Origin: Oscarella lobularis
Taxonomy: Eukaryota > Porifera > Homoscleromorpha > Homosclerophorida > Oscarellidae
Direction of reading: 5' to 3'
DNA: 64,000 nt
NCBI RefSeq assembly: GCF_947507565.1
Contig: NC_089193.1
Span: forward strand, 1,608,325 to 1,672,324
Below the pieces are notes generated by a model. It worked only from the letters and a program-made list of their open reading frames with translations. It was not told the DNA's origin and did not search any database. The position numbers were made by a program, and so were the translations under genes. This document shows positions 19,416-29,409 of this stretch, piece after piece; the first letter of the stretch is position 1, and every line of letters starts with the position of its first letter.

Positions 19416-22130
19416 TTACGCTCATGCGTACAAGACAACCTCATGAAGGTACTCGTCTTTGTTGTTCTCGCCCTTGCAAACTACGACGCCGCTTCTGCGG
19501 ACGTCTTCAGCGACATGAACGACGATTTCCTCAATCAGTATGCGAGCAACGTCTACGCAGAGATAGTCGATGTAAACAAAAGTGAGTCGTCGCCCTCCGG
19601 GCGGCCTCCGTGCACGCATGCACATTGCAGCTTCTAGAGTGCACTGCGCTTTCTTCTAGATCCTCTCTTTCTCTACGGCGAAGGGCTGACGTTTATGTAC
19701 GGCTCGACGAACGAGACGGTCAATGTTTCGACGCCTACTTTTACGTTACTCAAAGACGCTTGCCACGCAGTCGTTGCCACTTATCTAATGCTCCAGTTTG
19801 AGCGAGACAAGAAATTGGTAAGTGAGGAGGGTAGCCGAGGCCCAATTGTTATTTCTAACATATCAATATTTAGTCGGCGGATGCAGCAAAAAATCTTTCA
19901 ACGCATGCGAGCCGCGTCAGCGCTTGCATTGAAGAAGTATCTCACGGAATGCATGACCACTATTTGACTGCGCAGCAAAAGACAGACGCTCTGAAGATGA
20001 TGCAGGATGTGGTCGACTTTATAAGTCAAGCCCTGAAAGCAGGAATGGTGAACGTATTCTTATTCTTGTATTCGTTCATTTATTTTGATGGTGGTGCATA
20101 GGTGAATTCCAACGTTCTGCTGGAGTTCTGTCGCAATCAAACGGCTACTATCCAATCATTTGTTATGGGCGCAGCGCAGAGCACTGTGACTGTGATGCTT
20201 GAAGCCGTGAAAAAGTGGAAGGAAAAATTGTCCGACTCGGAATGGAAAAATTCCAAAGCAATTTTGCAGACCATCAAGGTAAGAAAATATGTCAAAAGTA
20301 CACTTCTCAAAGGCCCAAGTCAACATTTTTTAGTTCGCTCGTCACAATCAGATGGCACTACAAGTGTTCCTCGCCATTTTTAACAATTCCCAAGAAGGCT
20401 TCAATGTCTATCAGCTGACGGCAATGAACGGTTCTATTCCACTCTCCGTTCAAGAATTTCAAGTGGGCCGCGTCATCGTCGATATAGCACTCGGGTAAAT
20501 CAGTGAAATCAAATCATATCCTTCTCTACGTAATGCAGGCTTTTTTGCTTTCAGTCAAGTGTTCTTCTCAAACCCCTGGTCGATGATGAGTGACCTCCTG
20601 GGCAATTCCACGATGACGTTTATCGAGTCCTTGCAGCAGAACGGTCAGCTTCCCTTTCAACCGACTCCGGGGAAAACGGCTAATGTGCACAATATGTGGG
20701 CTACTGCTGGGTCTGAATGTCCTTACAAGTAAGTCTCTGTGACTATTTCTAACTCGCGTTTTCTATATTCGTTATTTTGGCTGCTGCGGCCATGCTGGCC
20801 TTTGTCTGCTAAAAGTAACAACGTCTTTCACTCATAACATTAGGGGACCAGCAACACGAAAATAACGCAAGTCCACAGAGGGTGAGTCAAATCAGTCAAG
20901 CTAATGAAAACGATTCCTGTTCGAGCGGTTTCTGCATCCATTTACCAAAGCCCTTTGACTTCAGATACAAATAGAGGCCCTGTTTCGCCGTCTGATAAGC
21001 GACGGCGTTCGCTTTCGTCTCGCCGTACGACCCGTCCGGCCTCGTCGCCGTCATTTTCTCGTACAAATCAGCAAACAATTCAAAAAGCGACGACTTGCTC
21101 GCACGCGACGATCGCCCGTCGAATAGCCGTCCCGTCGTCGCTTGCACGATCTCGACGTCATTGCCGTCGAAATAGCACCAATTCAAACTCGCGTTCGTCG
21201 CCTTGAGTGGCGGCGGCCGCACGCGACTATTCGCTCCGCTGACGGCGGCCAAGAGAGGATGACTGACTCGATACGGCGACGGCAACGAATCGCCGAGTCC
21301 ACCGAGACGACAGCAGACGGCACGAGACAAATGACCGGCGTGATAAAGGGTCCCCAAAACAATCGAACTCAAATAAATCGGGGGCATGAAATGAGCGAGG
21401 AGAGAGCCCTGGAGCCCGAGAACGTTCCATCGAGCCACCTTGTCGCTGCACGACATCGTTCGGAGTCGTTGCCCCGTTACGATGCCGTCCCACGTGAGCG
21501 GCGGCTCGTCGTTGCCGATCGGGATCGTTCCCTCGCCGCCTTCGACTTTCGTTCGAAGGAGACCTTGCGATTTCGGAGTGTCGAGGAAGAGGGAGTGGGC
21601 TGAGGCGGGAAGCGGTGCTGGGTCGTCGGAGCCCGCGCCGAATAGAGCGGAATCGCCGCACGGTGCCGTGCTGATGTAAAGGTGGCATTCGACGTCGCGT
21701 TTAATTTCGAGTTTGTCCTCGTTTCGTTTGAATAGGATCGATTCGCCGTCGTCGACGATGCTATTCACTTCGGCGTAGAGAAATCGCTTGAAGGAGCGTC
21801 GGGCGACGATTTCCGCGTGGCAATCGTTCACCGTTTCGCCGCGCAAACTCAAGTTCTGGCCCGTCGCGCATTGCGTTCCGCTTCCCACGGCGACGACGAT
21901 GCCGCCGTCGGGAAGCATCGGCGACGTGACGACGAAACCGGCAATCACTTTCCGTCCTACGTTCGTCGATTCAGCTAAACGCTGAAGCTGATCGAACTTG
22001 CGGTGAACGAGTTCAGCGATGTGGTCCGCCTGCGTGGATCCTCCGCCAGCTGGCGTCGGCACTATCCTTGGACAGAAGAGCCCAAATTCTTTGCAAGCCT
22101 TCTCCGATGCAATGAGTCTAGCGTCCTTTT
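19416..22130. repeat. Tandem segmental duplication, right copy
   Basis: Counterpart of 16515-19228. It carries secreted protein B and the 3' half of the complete ADAR gene, continuing without a break into the ADAR 5' half, so this copy shows the ancestral arrangement on the ADAR side. Confidence 0.92.
19443..20732 (+). CDS. Secreted protein of unknown family, copy B
   Basis: Same exon plan as copy A: signal peptide MKVLVFVVLALANYDAASA from the ATG at 19443, then matching exons and stop TAA at 20730-20732 after SECPYK. Differences are scattered substitutions, mostly conservative (DVFSDMNDDFLNQYASNVY, ACIEEVSHGMHDHYLTAQQ, FVMGAAQST, WSMMSDLLGNS), and no frame is broken, which fits two functional paralogues. 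Here the region around the stop reads AAGTAAGT, a better splice donor than in copy A, so a short alternative C-terminus via an acceptor near 20843 is possible. Function unknown. Confidence 0.75.
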
Positions 22131-23451
22131 TCGTATGTCCTTCACCCATGAACGTGTCATTGCCGACTGATAGGACGCAGACAAAGCCGTTCGCCGAAGG
22201 ATTCGCGTTTGATTCCGACACTAATCCGTTCTTCGCTGCATACTCATTGATAAGAGAAATGGGATTTCTCCCCATGTTATTAATCGCGCCGGGGACACCG
22301 CCATCTGGCGGCGACCGCGGATTCAACCACTTTCCCCAAAGATTCAGTTCGTCACACGCTTTCTCTGCCGCTTTTGTTTTTGCCGCTTTTTTATTCGAAG
22401 CAACGCCGGGGAATGCAAAATCGCCGACGGTGAGTACGACTCGAAAACCCGTCTCGCCCGGTTGGAGAAAGTCGTCGTTTACGTTCACAGGAAGATGGTT
22501 TTTGGCGCCGTATTCGTAGACCAAGCTGATTGGATTGTGCGAGTCTTGTTCAATTTTCCTTTCTTCTTCTTCTTCCTCATAATTCTCTTCTTCGTCGACG
22601 TTGTCTTCTTCTTTTGCTATGAGGCCAATGGAAATACAAGCCGACTCCGCCGCTAGGGCTTTCGCTTCTTTCTTTGTGGATGCTTTTCCTTCATAGGGAG
22701 TCCCATTTAGAGTGGCTATCATGCAAAATCCGGTCTCTCCTCTGCCGAGACTGCCCTCATGGTAGCTCAGACTCACACCCCGGTTTTTCTGCTTGTATTC
22801 ATTCAATATCCCAATTGGATTAGAGCTGACTCGCATTTTTTTAGAAGGAGGTTCTCGACTTGGCGGCACGAACACTCTTGGCCTCAATTCTGACCCAGAC
22901 GACTTCCCAGACGCATTGTGCGAAGTAAGCGTCCACATCGCTGGTGATGTACCAACGCGTTTGACCCGTCCGCTTCTTTCCAATGCGTAGAGAGCTGGAT
23001 TGACTGGTTTTACTGTCTCGTAACCAATGCCTTTAGCAATGTCAAGTGCTTTTATGACTGCACCAGCACCTGCTCTTCTGAGGAAATCTACAACGTTTTC
23101 CTCGTTCGCTCCGTCCATGAATGGAGTCTTCGACGGTGCTCCGAGTGTTTCTTTGAGTTTCCACTTCGGAGGCGATTCGTTAGCTCGTTCAATAGTGCCA
23201 AATTTTTGCAGGTTGTAGAGTAACTTGTTGGTCGACTGTTTCGATTCGAAATTGAGCTCTTTTTGTATCGAAGAAGTTGTGACGGCGTGTCTTTTCGCTT
23301 TCAGAAACGAAACGATTTTCTCCTGCGGCGTAGAAGAAAAGGGGAGCGATGGTGGAGGCGTTGCTTGGGGAGAGACAAATGAAACCCCTAGGCCTCCCAC
23401 GTCGTCGAGCTGCGCGTCATCTGCCCAGGGCCCGGCCTTTCTTTTCCGCAT
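20896..23451 (-). CDS. ADAR: ADAR1-like dsRNA adenosine deaminase with two Z-alpha domains
   Basis: A single uninterrupted 851-codon frame, ATG at 23451-23449 (MRKRKAGPWADD). Order: Z-alpha domain 1 (about residues 41-100) with TNKLLYNL and SPPKWKL; Z-alpha domain 2 (about 112-175) with VNPALYAL and SPAMWTL; three dsRBDs (about 212-278, 304-372 and 395-455), each opening NPIG/NPIS and closing with a KKxA-type helix (TKKEAKALAAESA, NKKAAKTKAAEKA, TKKDARLIASEKA); then the deaminase, with DCHAEIVARR (zinc His and catalytic Glu), TAPCGDSALFG (first Cys) and RTMSCSDKVARWN (second Cys). ADARs convert A to I in dsRNA; Z-alpha domains bind left-handed Z-DNA/Z-RNA. Both Z domains keep the Asn, Tyr and Trp that contact the nucleic acid, whereas vertebrate Z-beta lacks the Tyr. 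It has no introns, unlike most neighbours, and stands head-to-head with the MFSD5 gene, 127 bp apart. Confidence 0.96.
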   Translation of the reverse strand: MRKRKAGPWADDAQLDDVGGLGVSFVSPQATPPPSLPFSSTPQEKIVSFLKAKRHAVTTSSIQKELNFESKQSTNKLLYNLQKFGTIERANESPPKWKLKETLGAPSKTPFMDGANEENVVDFLRRAGAGAVIKALDIAKGIGYETVKPVNPALYALERSGRVKRVGTSPAMWTLTSHNASGKSSGSELRPRVFVPPSREPPSKKMRVSSNPIGILNEYKQKNRGVSLSYHEGSLGRGETGFCMIATLNGTPYEGKASTKKEAKALAAESACISIGLIAKEEDNVDEEENYEEEEEERKIEQDSHNPISLVYEYGAKNHLPVNVNDDFLQPGETGFRVVLTVGDFAFPGVASNKKAAKTKAAEKACDELNLWGKWLNPRSPPDGGVPGAINNMGRNPISLINEYAAKNGLVSESNANPSANGFVCVLSVGNDTFMGEGHTKKDARLIASEKACKEFGLFCPRIVPTPAGGGSTQADHIAELVHRKFDQLQRLAESTNVGRKVIAGFVVTSPMLPDGGIVVAVGSGTQCATGQNLSLRGETVNDCHAEIVARRSFKRFLYAEVNSIVDDGESILFKRNEDKLEIKRDVECHLYISTAPCGDSALFGAGSDDPAPLPASAHSLFLDTPKSQGLLRTKVEGGEGTIPIGNDEPPLTWDGIVTGQRLRTMSCSDKVARWNVLGLQGSLLAHFMPPIYLSSIVLGTLYHAGHLSRAVCCRLGGLGDSLPSPYRVSHPLLAAVSGANSRVRPPPLKATNASLNWCYFDGNDVEIVQATTGRLFDGRSSRASKSSLFELFADLYEKMTATRPDGSYGETKANAVAYQTAKQGLYLYLKSKGFGKWMQKPLEQESFSLA

Positions 23452-23578
23452 CGCCTTTCTCTCCTCTCCGCTCCCGCACGCATGCTCGCGTAGTCGTTTT
23501 CAATAGTCACGGTATCTATGCAACTTATAAAAAACAGGGTTGATTGCCGTAAGATGCCGTAGCTTTCGTTTTGCGTCG
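23452..23578. promoter_or_regulatory. Presumed bidirectional promoter, ADAR and MFSD5
   Basis: 127 bp between divergent start codons. A TATA-like CTTATAAAAAAC lies at about 23524-23535 in plus-strand sense, 45-55 bp before the MFSD5 ATG; CGCACGCATGCTCGCG near 23476 is GC-rich and partly palindromic. Function inferred from position. Confidence 0.45.
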
Positions 23579-24944
23579 ATGTTCGTAATCGCCTACGCGT
23601 CGTTCCTTATTCTCTCGAGCATCTGTACTGCCCTACACTACCTCGTCTTCACGAAGAAGCCCAAATCGACACCAATCGAAAACGCTCTCTTTCTCGCCTT
23701 CCAGCGTCGCTATTTGACCGCCTATTGCCTCGCCCTGATGGGCGACTGGCTTCAAGGACCATATCTCTATAAGCTCTATCATCACTACGGCTTTCTCGAG
23801 CCTCAAATCGCTGTTTTGTACGTGTGCGGCTACGCGGCCACCGTCCTCGCCGCCACCGTCACGCCTCTTCTCGTCGATCGTATTGGACGAAAGAAGATGT
23901 GCATCGCATTCACAATCGCGTACACTGTCTGCTGTCTGACCAAATTGTCGACAAACTACGGATTACTCATTGTGGGCCGAATATTAGGTAATTGAAATTT
24001 CAGTGCAGGAAGTCGAATATTTAAATTCTATACTTTTCTTAGGTGGGATCTCTACGGCTCTTCTCTTTACCGTCTACGAGGCTTGGTACGTTCACGAGCA
24101 CATCGAAACGAATGATTTCCCTAAGGAATGGCTTTCTGACACATTCACCAAAGCATCGCTGGCTAATGGTGCCATAGGCGTCGGAGCCGGAATTTTGACG
24201 ACGTTTGTCGCCGAGTGGTGCAACTTTGGCTCCGTCGCGCCATTCGTTCTCGCAATTCCTTTCCTAATCGCATCCGGAATTTACGTTCACATGCACTGGA
24301 CGGAGAATTGGGGCGCAGCGAAAACAAAATTCAAGCCAATATGTCTCGAAGGCCTAAAGCAGATCGTTCTCGACAGAAAAGTTCTACTAATCGGTCTAGT
24401 GCAATCCCTTTTCGAAAGCGTCGTTTACATTTTCGTCTTCCTATGGACTCCCGTCTTGCTTCCCGCTCGGCCTCCCCTTGGCATCGTCTTCGCTACTTTT
24501 ATGGTCGCTTCAATGATAGGAGGCGTTCTCTACTCCCTTCTTGGTCTCCAACGATGGCCTGTACGGCAAACGCTGACTGCTGTTATGTGCGTGGCAACTG
24601 TGGCTTTGATTGGGGCCGTTCTCTTCTCTTCGCATCCTCGTCTATCGTTCGGGATGTATCTCTTGTTGGAATTGTGTTGTGGGGCGTATTTTCCTGCTAT
24701 GAGTCAGCTAAGGAAGAGTGTTTTGCCGGAAGCGCATAGGGATGGCGTGTTGAATTGGTTTCGTGTTCCGCTGAATCTGACGGCGTCTCTTGTGATTTTA
24801 TTGCTGCACGATACGGCTGGCGGAGCGCCTCAAATATTTGGCGTTTGCGCCGGATTGATGGCGGGCGGTGTAGCACTAATGCTAATTTATAGTTCCCTTA
24901 GTGACAAGGATGAGGTATTAGACGATAGTTCTGAGGACAATTAG
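23579..24944 (+). CDS. MFSD5: MFSD5-type major facilitator (molybdate-anion transporter family)
   Basis: Two exons, 23579-23987 and 24043-24944, 436 residues. The ATG at 23579 gives MFVIAYASFLILSS, directly a membrane span. Family signatures: ALMGDWLQGPYLYKLYHHYG, AVLYVCGYAATVLAA, LVDRIGRKKMC (MFS loop motif), TVYEAWYVHEHIETNDFPKE, LFESVVYIFVFLWTPVL, YFPAMSQLRKSVLPEA and GVLNWFRVPLN. About twelve hydrophobic segments are visible. Human MFSD5 is reported to take up molybdate; substrate here is by homology. The stop TAG at 24942-24944 is only 60 bp before the DNAAF3 start codon, with ATAAAT/AATAAT-type sequences just after it that may serve in 3' end formation. Confidence 0.93.
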
Positions 24945-25004
24945 AAACGCGTGTGTAGATAAATAATTGAAATAATCACGTGGTGGTCCGGACACTCGAA
25001 CGGA

Positions 25005-27082
25005 ATGACAGACGCATTCGGCTCGATAACTTGGTGGGGTTTTAGTCCTGCGCTTGATCTACTGAACCAAGGTACTTCTGAAGAAAATCTCGAACTAATT
25101 GGCGTACTTCTCGTGCGTCTCCAGACCTTTCTTCGGCGCTAGAACGCCTCCAAGTAACGAAATCGGATCGAGGTACATATCTTGACCGAGAATCGCAACA
25201 ACGACGCTCGAATCTAGACTTAAATGTGCTTCTGGTTGGTTCCGGCGACGTTCGGCACATTTTGAGAACGCTAGCACGCAGTCGACTGCACAAAAGACCG
25301 AGGATAAAGGTGAAGGCGTTCTAGCAGGAGAAATCGCGCGAAAATTCTCCAAACTTTAGTTTTACGTCGTTGAAAATAATATCGAAGTATTAGCACGTCA
25401 TCTTCTCTTCTTGAGCATAGTATTAGAGCCAGAAGATCAGTTAGGATTGCAGGGTCAGATAGGTTACAGTGAGAAAATTTGAAAGTACAGTATTGCCTCG
25501 TTAGAAAAGGCCGAACTTTTTCTCGAGCTCTATGGCAATTTGCTTATCAGACAGCAAGTTGCAGACTATGTCAAGGCCAAAAGTGACCAGTTTATAAGGT
25601 GCCTAGGATTGTAGAAATCACGTAAATGGCTTACATCTGGAATTAGGCTGATCACTGATCTTGATTACATGAAAAGAGTTTTTCCCTTGCTGGATTTGTC
25701 TCAACTAAAGGTCGTCATAGAATGTCAAGCACTGTAGAGACGAGACCCCCTTCCTCTTTGCAGTTCAAGGAACGTGACGTATTAGAGGGAGTTTTCAAAT
25801 TTTGGAGAGGTTCTACACCAGCAGAGTTTGACGCATCAACCCTTTGGTACCTTAGACTCAATACATAGAGGATTCTAATAACTAAAAGAGTAGGGATCAG
25901 AGGCAGAGGCATCTTCTTAAAGCTAGATATGACTCACGGTTTGGCGTCTTTGACTGGGACTACAGTATGAAGCTTCAGGACAAGGTAGAATAACTAGGGA
26001 TCAGATGAACGCTTTTCTATAGAGCTCTGTTAGGCTAGTGTGATTCATAGTAAACAATACAAACGGTGGAGAGAGACTGGGATGGCGTTTGAACCGCGTG
26101 AAGGGGGCTACGAGGTTCCTAATAGAACTTTGGCATCTGGTTTAATTCTTAGAAAGGTGTGTATTGAGAAATTTCCCATGTAGTCCCTGTGGAAAGTTTA
26201 TAGGCTGGGGAGAGCATTCCCAGGAGGGGATACTGGGGCGATATGATAAATAGTCCTTACTTGGGGTTTGGGATTGAGACGGAGAACAAAGATCTGCTTA
26301 AAAAGTTCAACGACGTTCACGAGAAGGTTAAGAGTTGCGCAACTGCTTAGAATCCAGTTTAATTTTCCTGGTTTTAGACGGCTAGTGATGTAGCTGAGCA
26401 TAACGTGACTTCATACGTGCACGAATTGGTGACTGGGAGTGCGTACAAGGGACCCAGTAGGTTTGAGACTGTGACAGAGGAAGATGCTTCCAAAAAGGAA
26501 GAAGTAGAGTCAGGAGGAAAACACGTGGATACTCGTATAAGAATATACAGCGTAAACTTGCAGCAAAGATTCTATCTACTATTTTTCGTAGAGTATTTGC
26601 ATCCTGTGGATGCTTCTGTGATTCTTCTCTCTCTCAACTCTGCAGAAGTATTGCCCAAAAAAGAAAAGTATGCCAAGTTGTTCGACGTGGCCTACTTTTC
26701 CAACAGGTGCTATAATGAATATGTAGTTGTATTGGTTATAAGGCTTTTGTATAGCATGGTGCATCATTTGACTCCCGAAATGCAAGCAGTGCTGGCAGAT
26801 GAAGCCACTGTTATTCTGGAAACAACAAAGTAGTCTTCCAAGTCGAAAATATGTTACGTATTTTGAAGTTTCTTGGGCCCAAGGTTCATGCTTGACTTGA
26901 GGCTGGAGCAAAGCGAAGCATTTGTCGAGAAAATCACTGGCATGGCAGCTTCAGCTGGATGCAAAGTAAGCGCTTTTTCTCTACGAGAAATATAGATTTT
27001 AATTTGTTTATTTTAGCCCTGCAAGCCTTGCGTTCACAATCAAGATTCTCACGCATTTTTTCATTTCTCTCGATCAAAGTAA
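25005..27082 (+). CDS. DNAAF3: Dynein axonemal assembly factor 3
   Basis: Cytoplasmic factor needed to pre-assemble dynein arms of motile cilia. ATG at 25005 gives [20 protein letters not shown]. Later exons read [177 protein letters not shown] and [20 protein letters not shown], matching the family in order. About 12 exons; the first two boundaries (25060-25200) are unsure. The last exon (from 27017) ends SRSK then TAA at 27080-27082, but the same frame stays open for 144 more codons to TGA at 27515-27517 (see findings). Presence of this gene implies motile cilia. Confidence 0.88.
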
Positions 27083-27517
27083 AAGTCTAGTGAACGAACG
27101 CCTCCTGTCATTGTGACGTCAAATGACAAAAATTCAGTCTCCGTTGCCCTTATACTCGTTGACGAAGTGAGTGAAATATCTGTAGCTTTGCAATCTCTCG
27201 TGCCAGCAGCTCGGCGAGACAAAACGAACGAGACAGTACCTTTAGTTAGTATTTGGCCTCTAGAAACGCTCGATACGTTGCACCTGACCTTGAATCGCGT
27301 CCAAGATGACATGGACGTTGAGAAAACGGAATGCCTAAATCTAGGAAGTGGAAATGGGGCCTCCCCATACGACACAGCTAATTTTCGGTGCCTTCGGACG
27401 CGTTTTTCGCCTCTACCGTCGACAGCGTTGATGTTGAACACTAGTTTCGTTTCGTTTATTAGTTATACAAGCCCTAAGTCTACAACGACGCACGTCAGCG
27501 TCGACCTTTTCGGTTGA

Positions 27518-29409
27518 AGACGTACGCTAACCTGAAAAACGTTTTTGCCATCGTTTTACGTACCTTTTTGGTGCACGCGGCACGAGCTTGAGTCTGCAAA
27601 CGTGTCGCAAAGAGCCACGTGCGCCAACATGGCGGAAAAAGAACGACGAAGCTTCGTTCGTCGTTGGCGACGCTTCGATAGGCTTACCTGTACGTGGTAT
27701 CGTCGCTCGTTCAGCGCACTGATCGCAATGTGGTTAGAAGCGTCACGGTACGTTGGAGATAGAGCGTCAGCGTAGCCGTAGCGAGATTTCGTCAACCGAA
27801 ATGGCTTTCAAAGGCTGAATATCGCGCTCACGGTTACGCGATGCGTCTAGAAAGCATCGAGTGTCATCGCGGCGGAAAGAACCTAGAAAAATAAAAGCAA
27901 TTGGCGCTCGAACGCATTCCGCGACGCCACGCGAGGATTTCTAGACGCATCGAGTAGCGCTGAGCTTGATAATTGACTTGAAGCTTCCGCGATCGATGAA
28001 AGAACCTAAAAAATAAAGTAAATTTCTGTTCGAAGTGACCCCGTACGTACCTTTTAGTCTTGCGTTCGTATTGGCGTAATCCAGGCTACACCGCGCGGAG
28101 GTTCGAACGCTGAGTAGCCCAAAAATGTTGAGAGCGAGTCGTGGCATCATAGGCTCACCCACGAACGGTGCGGCCTGGATCGAGAACGGCTCTCCCACAC
28201 CGTCCCCCCGACCGCGTCGCACCGCGACCCAAAAGGGCCATAGTCCTTCGCTTGAGAGGAAGCGGGACTACCGGGATGAGGGAGGGCGCCGAACGTGAGT
28301 CCGCACACAGCCAGAGGTCAACTTGTACGTGCTATGATTTTGGTCTGGGAAGTCGGGCTATCTTCGGCTATAGGTCACTAAGCCGAGTGAGAAGCAGCCA
28401 CGAGACACTGGGCCCCCCACGCGTTTCTTTGGCGGGAAAGTGAACTGATCTGAGCCTGACGCCCACTCGGTATTAACGCGGTACGCCAGGCTTCGCGACC
28501 CAAGCCCTCCAACAGCCCTTAATGACTTCCCAGTGCCGATCGCGCGCCACGAGAAGAACTCGCGCGGCGCTCATTCACTGCACCTTACAGCTTCAGCAAG
28601 GAACGGCAACCGACTGAGCACGTTTTAGTGTTGACATGACCGAGGCATTCCCAACGCCGACGACCTCCAGGGTTCCGCCCGTTGGCTTTCCCCACCTAAC
28701 CAGAACTGAAGTTGTGCGCATGGCGCTGGGGCTTTTATACGAAAGCTGATGCAATCGTTATGCAATATCCGTTGATGACCGCATTGTCTTCGATTCACCG
28801 GGGCAGCGAGTCGCTGGTTCGCCGAAAAAACTCGCGCCAATTTTTCACGTGCTCTTTACGGTACCGTACTGTAGCTGATTTTGGCGCTAGAATAATGGCG
28901 GACCCTCGTGCTCGATCGACTGCTGTATTACGTTTTTCGTATTCCTTTTAGATTTCGAATGTTTAGCCGCGTTTCTTTTCTCTACAGGATCTCCCCATTC
29001 GCGCGCTCTTGTGAAAGTCCCGGAAAAAGCTTCGAATCTCGAAGCCGACGTCTATACGCGAGAGTCGCGGAGTTTTTCTTGCCGATTCTACATAAAAGAC
29101 ATCGGCTGAAGACGTGTCGCGTTCGTGCAGGCAAGAGAAAGAGCGCGGACGAGAGACGACGAAAGAGCGAAGATCGCCGCTAGAAATCGCCCTAATTTCC
29201 TCACAACTCGAAGCGCAAAGAAGACCAAAACGGGACGTGAGTATATTTTTTTAAAATTCGGCCTTGTAAACACGAACCGGGGCCCCCTTTTTTATGTAAA
29301 ATTAGATATATCGAAGTTATCGATTACACAGCCGGGATACATATTGTCCAAGCAGTCCAGTTCCGCCTCATTTCTCCCGAAGACGCGCCGCGGCGACGAA
29401 CACTCGAAA
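27518..29409. other. Long non-coding stretch between DNAAF3 and the RIPOR gene
   Basis: About 1.9 kb without a gene I can support. Visible: CCAACATGGCGGA at 27624-27636 (YY1-like); an inverted repeat CGATGCGTCTAGAAA (near 27839) against TTTCTAGACGCATCG (near 27938); a degenerate direct repeat around GAAAGAACCTA (about 27877 and 28003); a GC-rich block 28140-28830 with many short frames on both strands; a TTTGGCGGGAAA site (28428-28439); and, read on the minus strand, TATAAAAG near 28732-28739. Around 29100-29410 is probably 5' UTR of the next gene, with a possible UTR intron donor GTGAGTAT at about 29238. I could not match the GC-rich block to rRNA, snRNA, SRP RNA or RNase P RNA. Confidence 0.5.
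28428..28439 (+). promoter_or_regulatory. E2F-like site TTTGGCGGGAAA
   Basis: Exact match to the optimal E2F/DP recognition sequence, about 970 bp upstream of the RIPOR start codon. Twelve exact bases are uncommon by chance, but no cell-cycle gene is adjacent, so its use is uncertain. Confidence 0.35.

Noticed and set aside
23540-23578. Upstream start for MFSD5 near 23540
   Set aside because: The codon there is TTG; the first in-frame ATG at 23579 starts directly at the first membrane span, as in the family.
27630-27775. Small gene starting ATGGCGGAAAAAGAACG at 27629
   Set aside because: The short Arg-rich frame matches nothing, ends soon, and the CCAACATGGCGGA start is better explained as a YY1-like motif.
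28093-28103. tRNA B-box from GGTTCGAACGC
   Set aside because: No cloverleaf, A box or matching acceptor stem could be drawn around it.
28140-28840. Ribosomal, SRP, RNase P or snRNA gene in the GC-rich block
   Set aside because: I compared remembered conserved stretches on both strands and found no convincing match.
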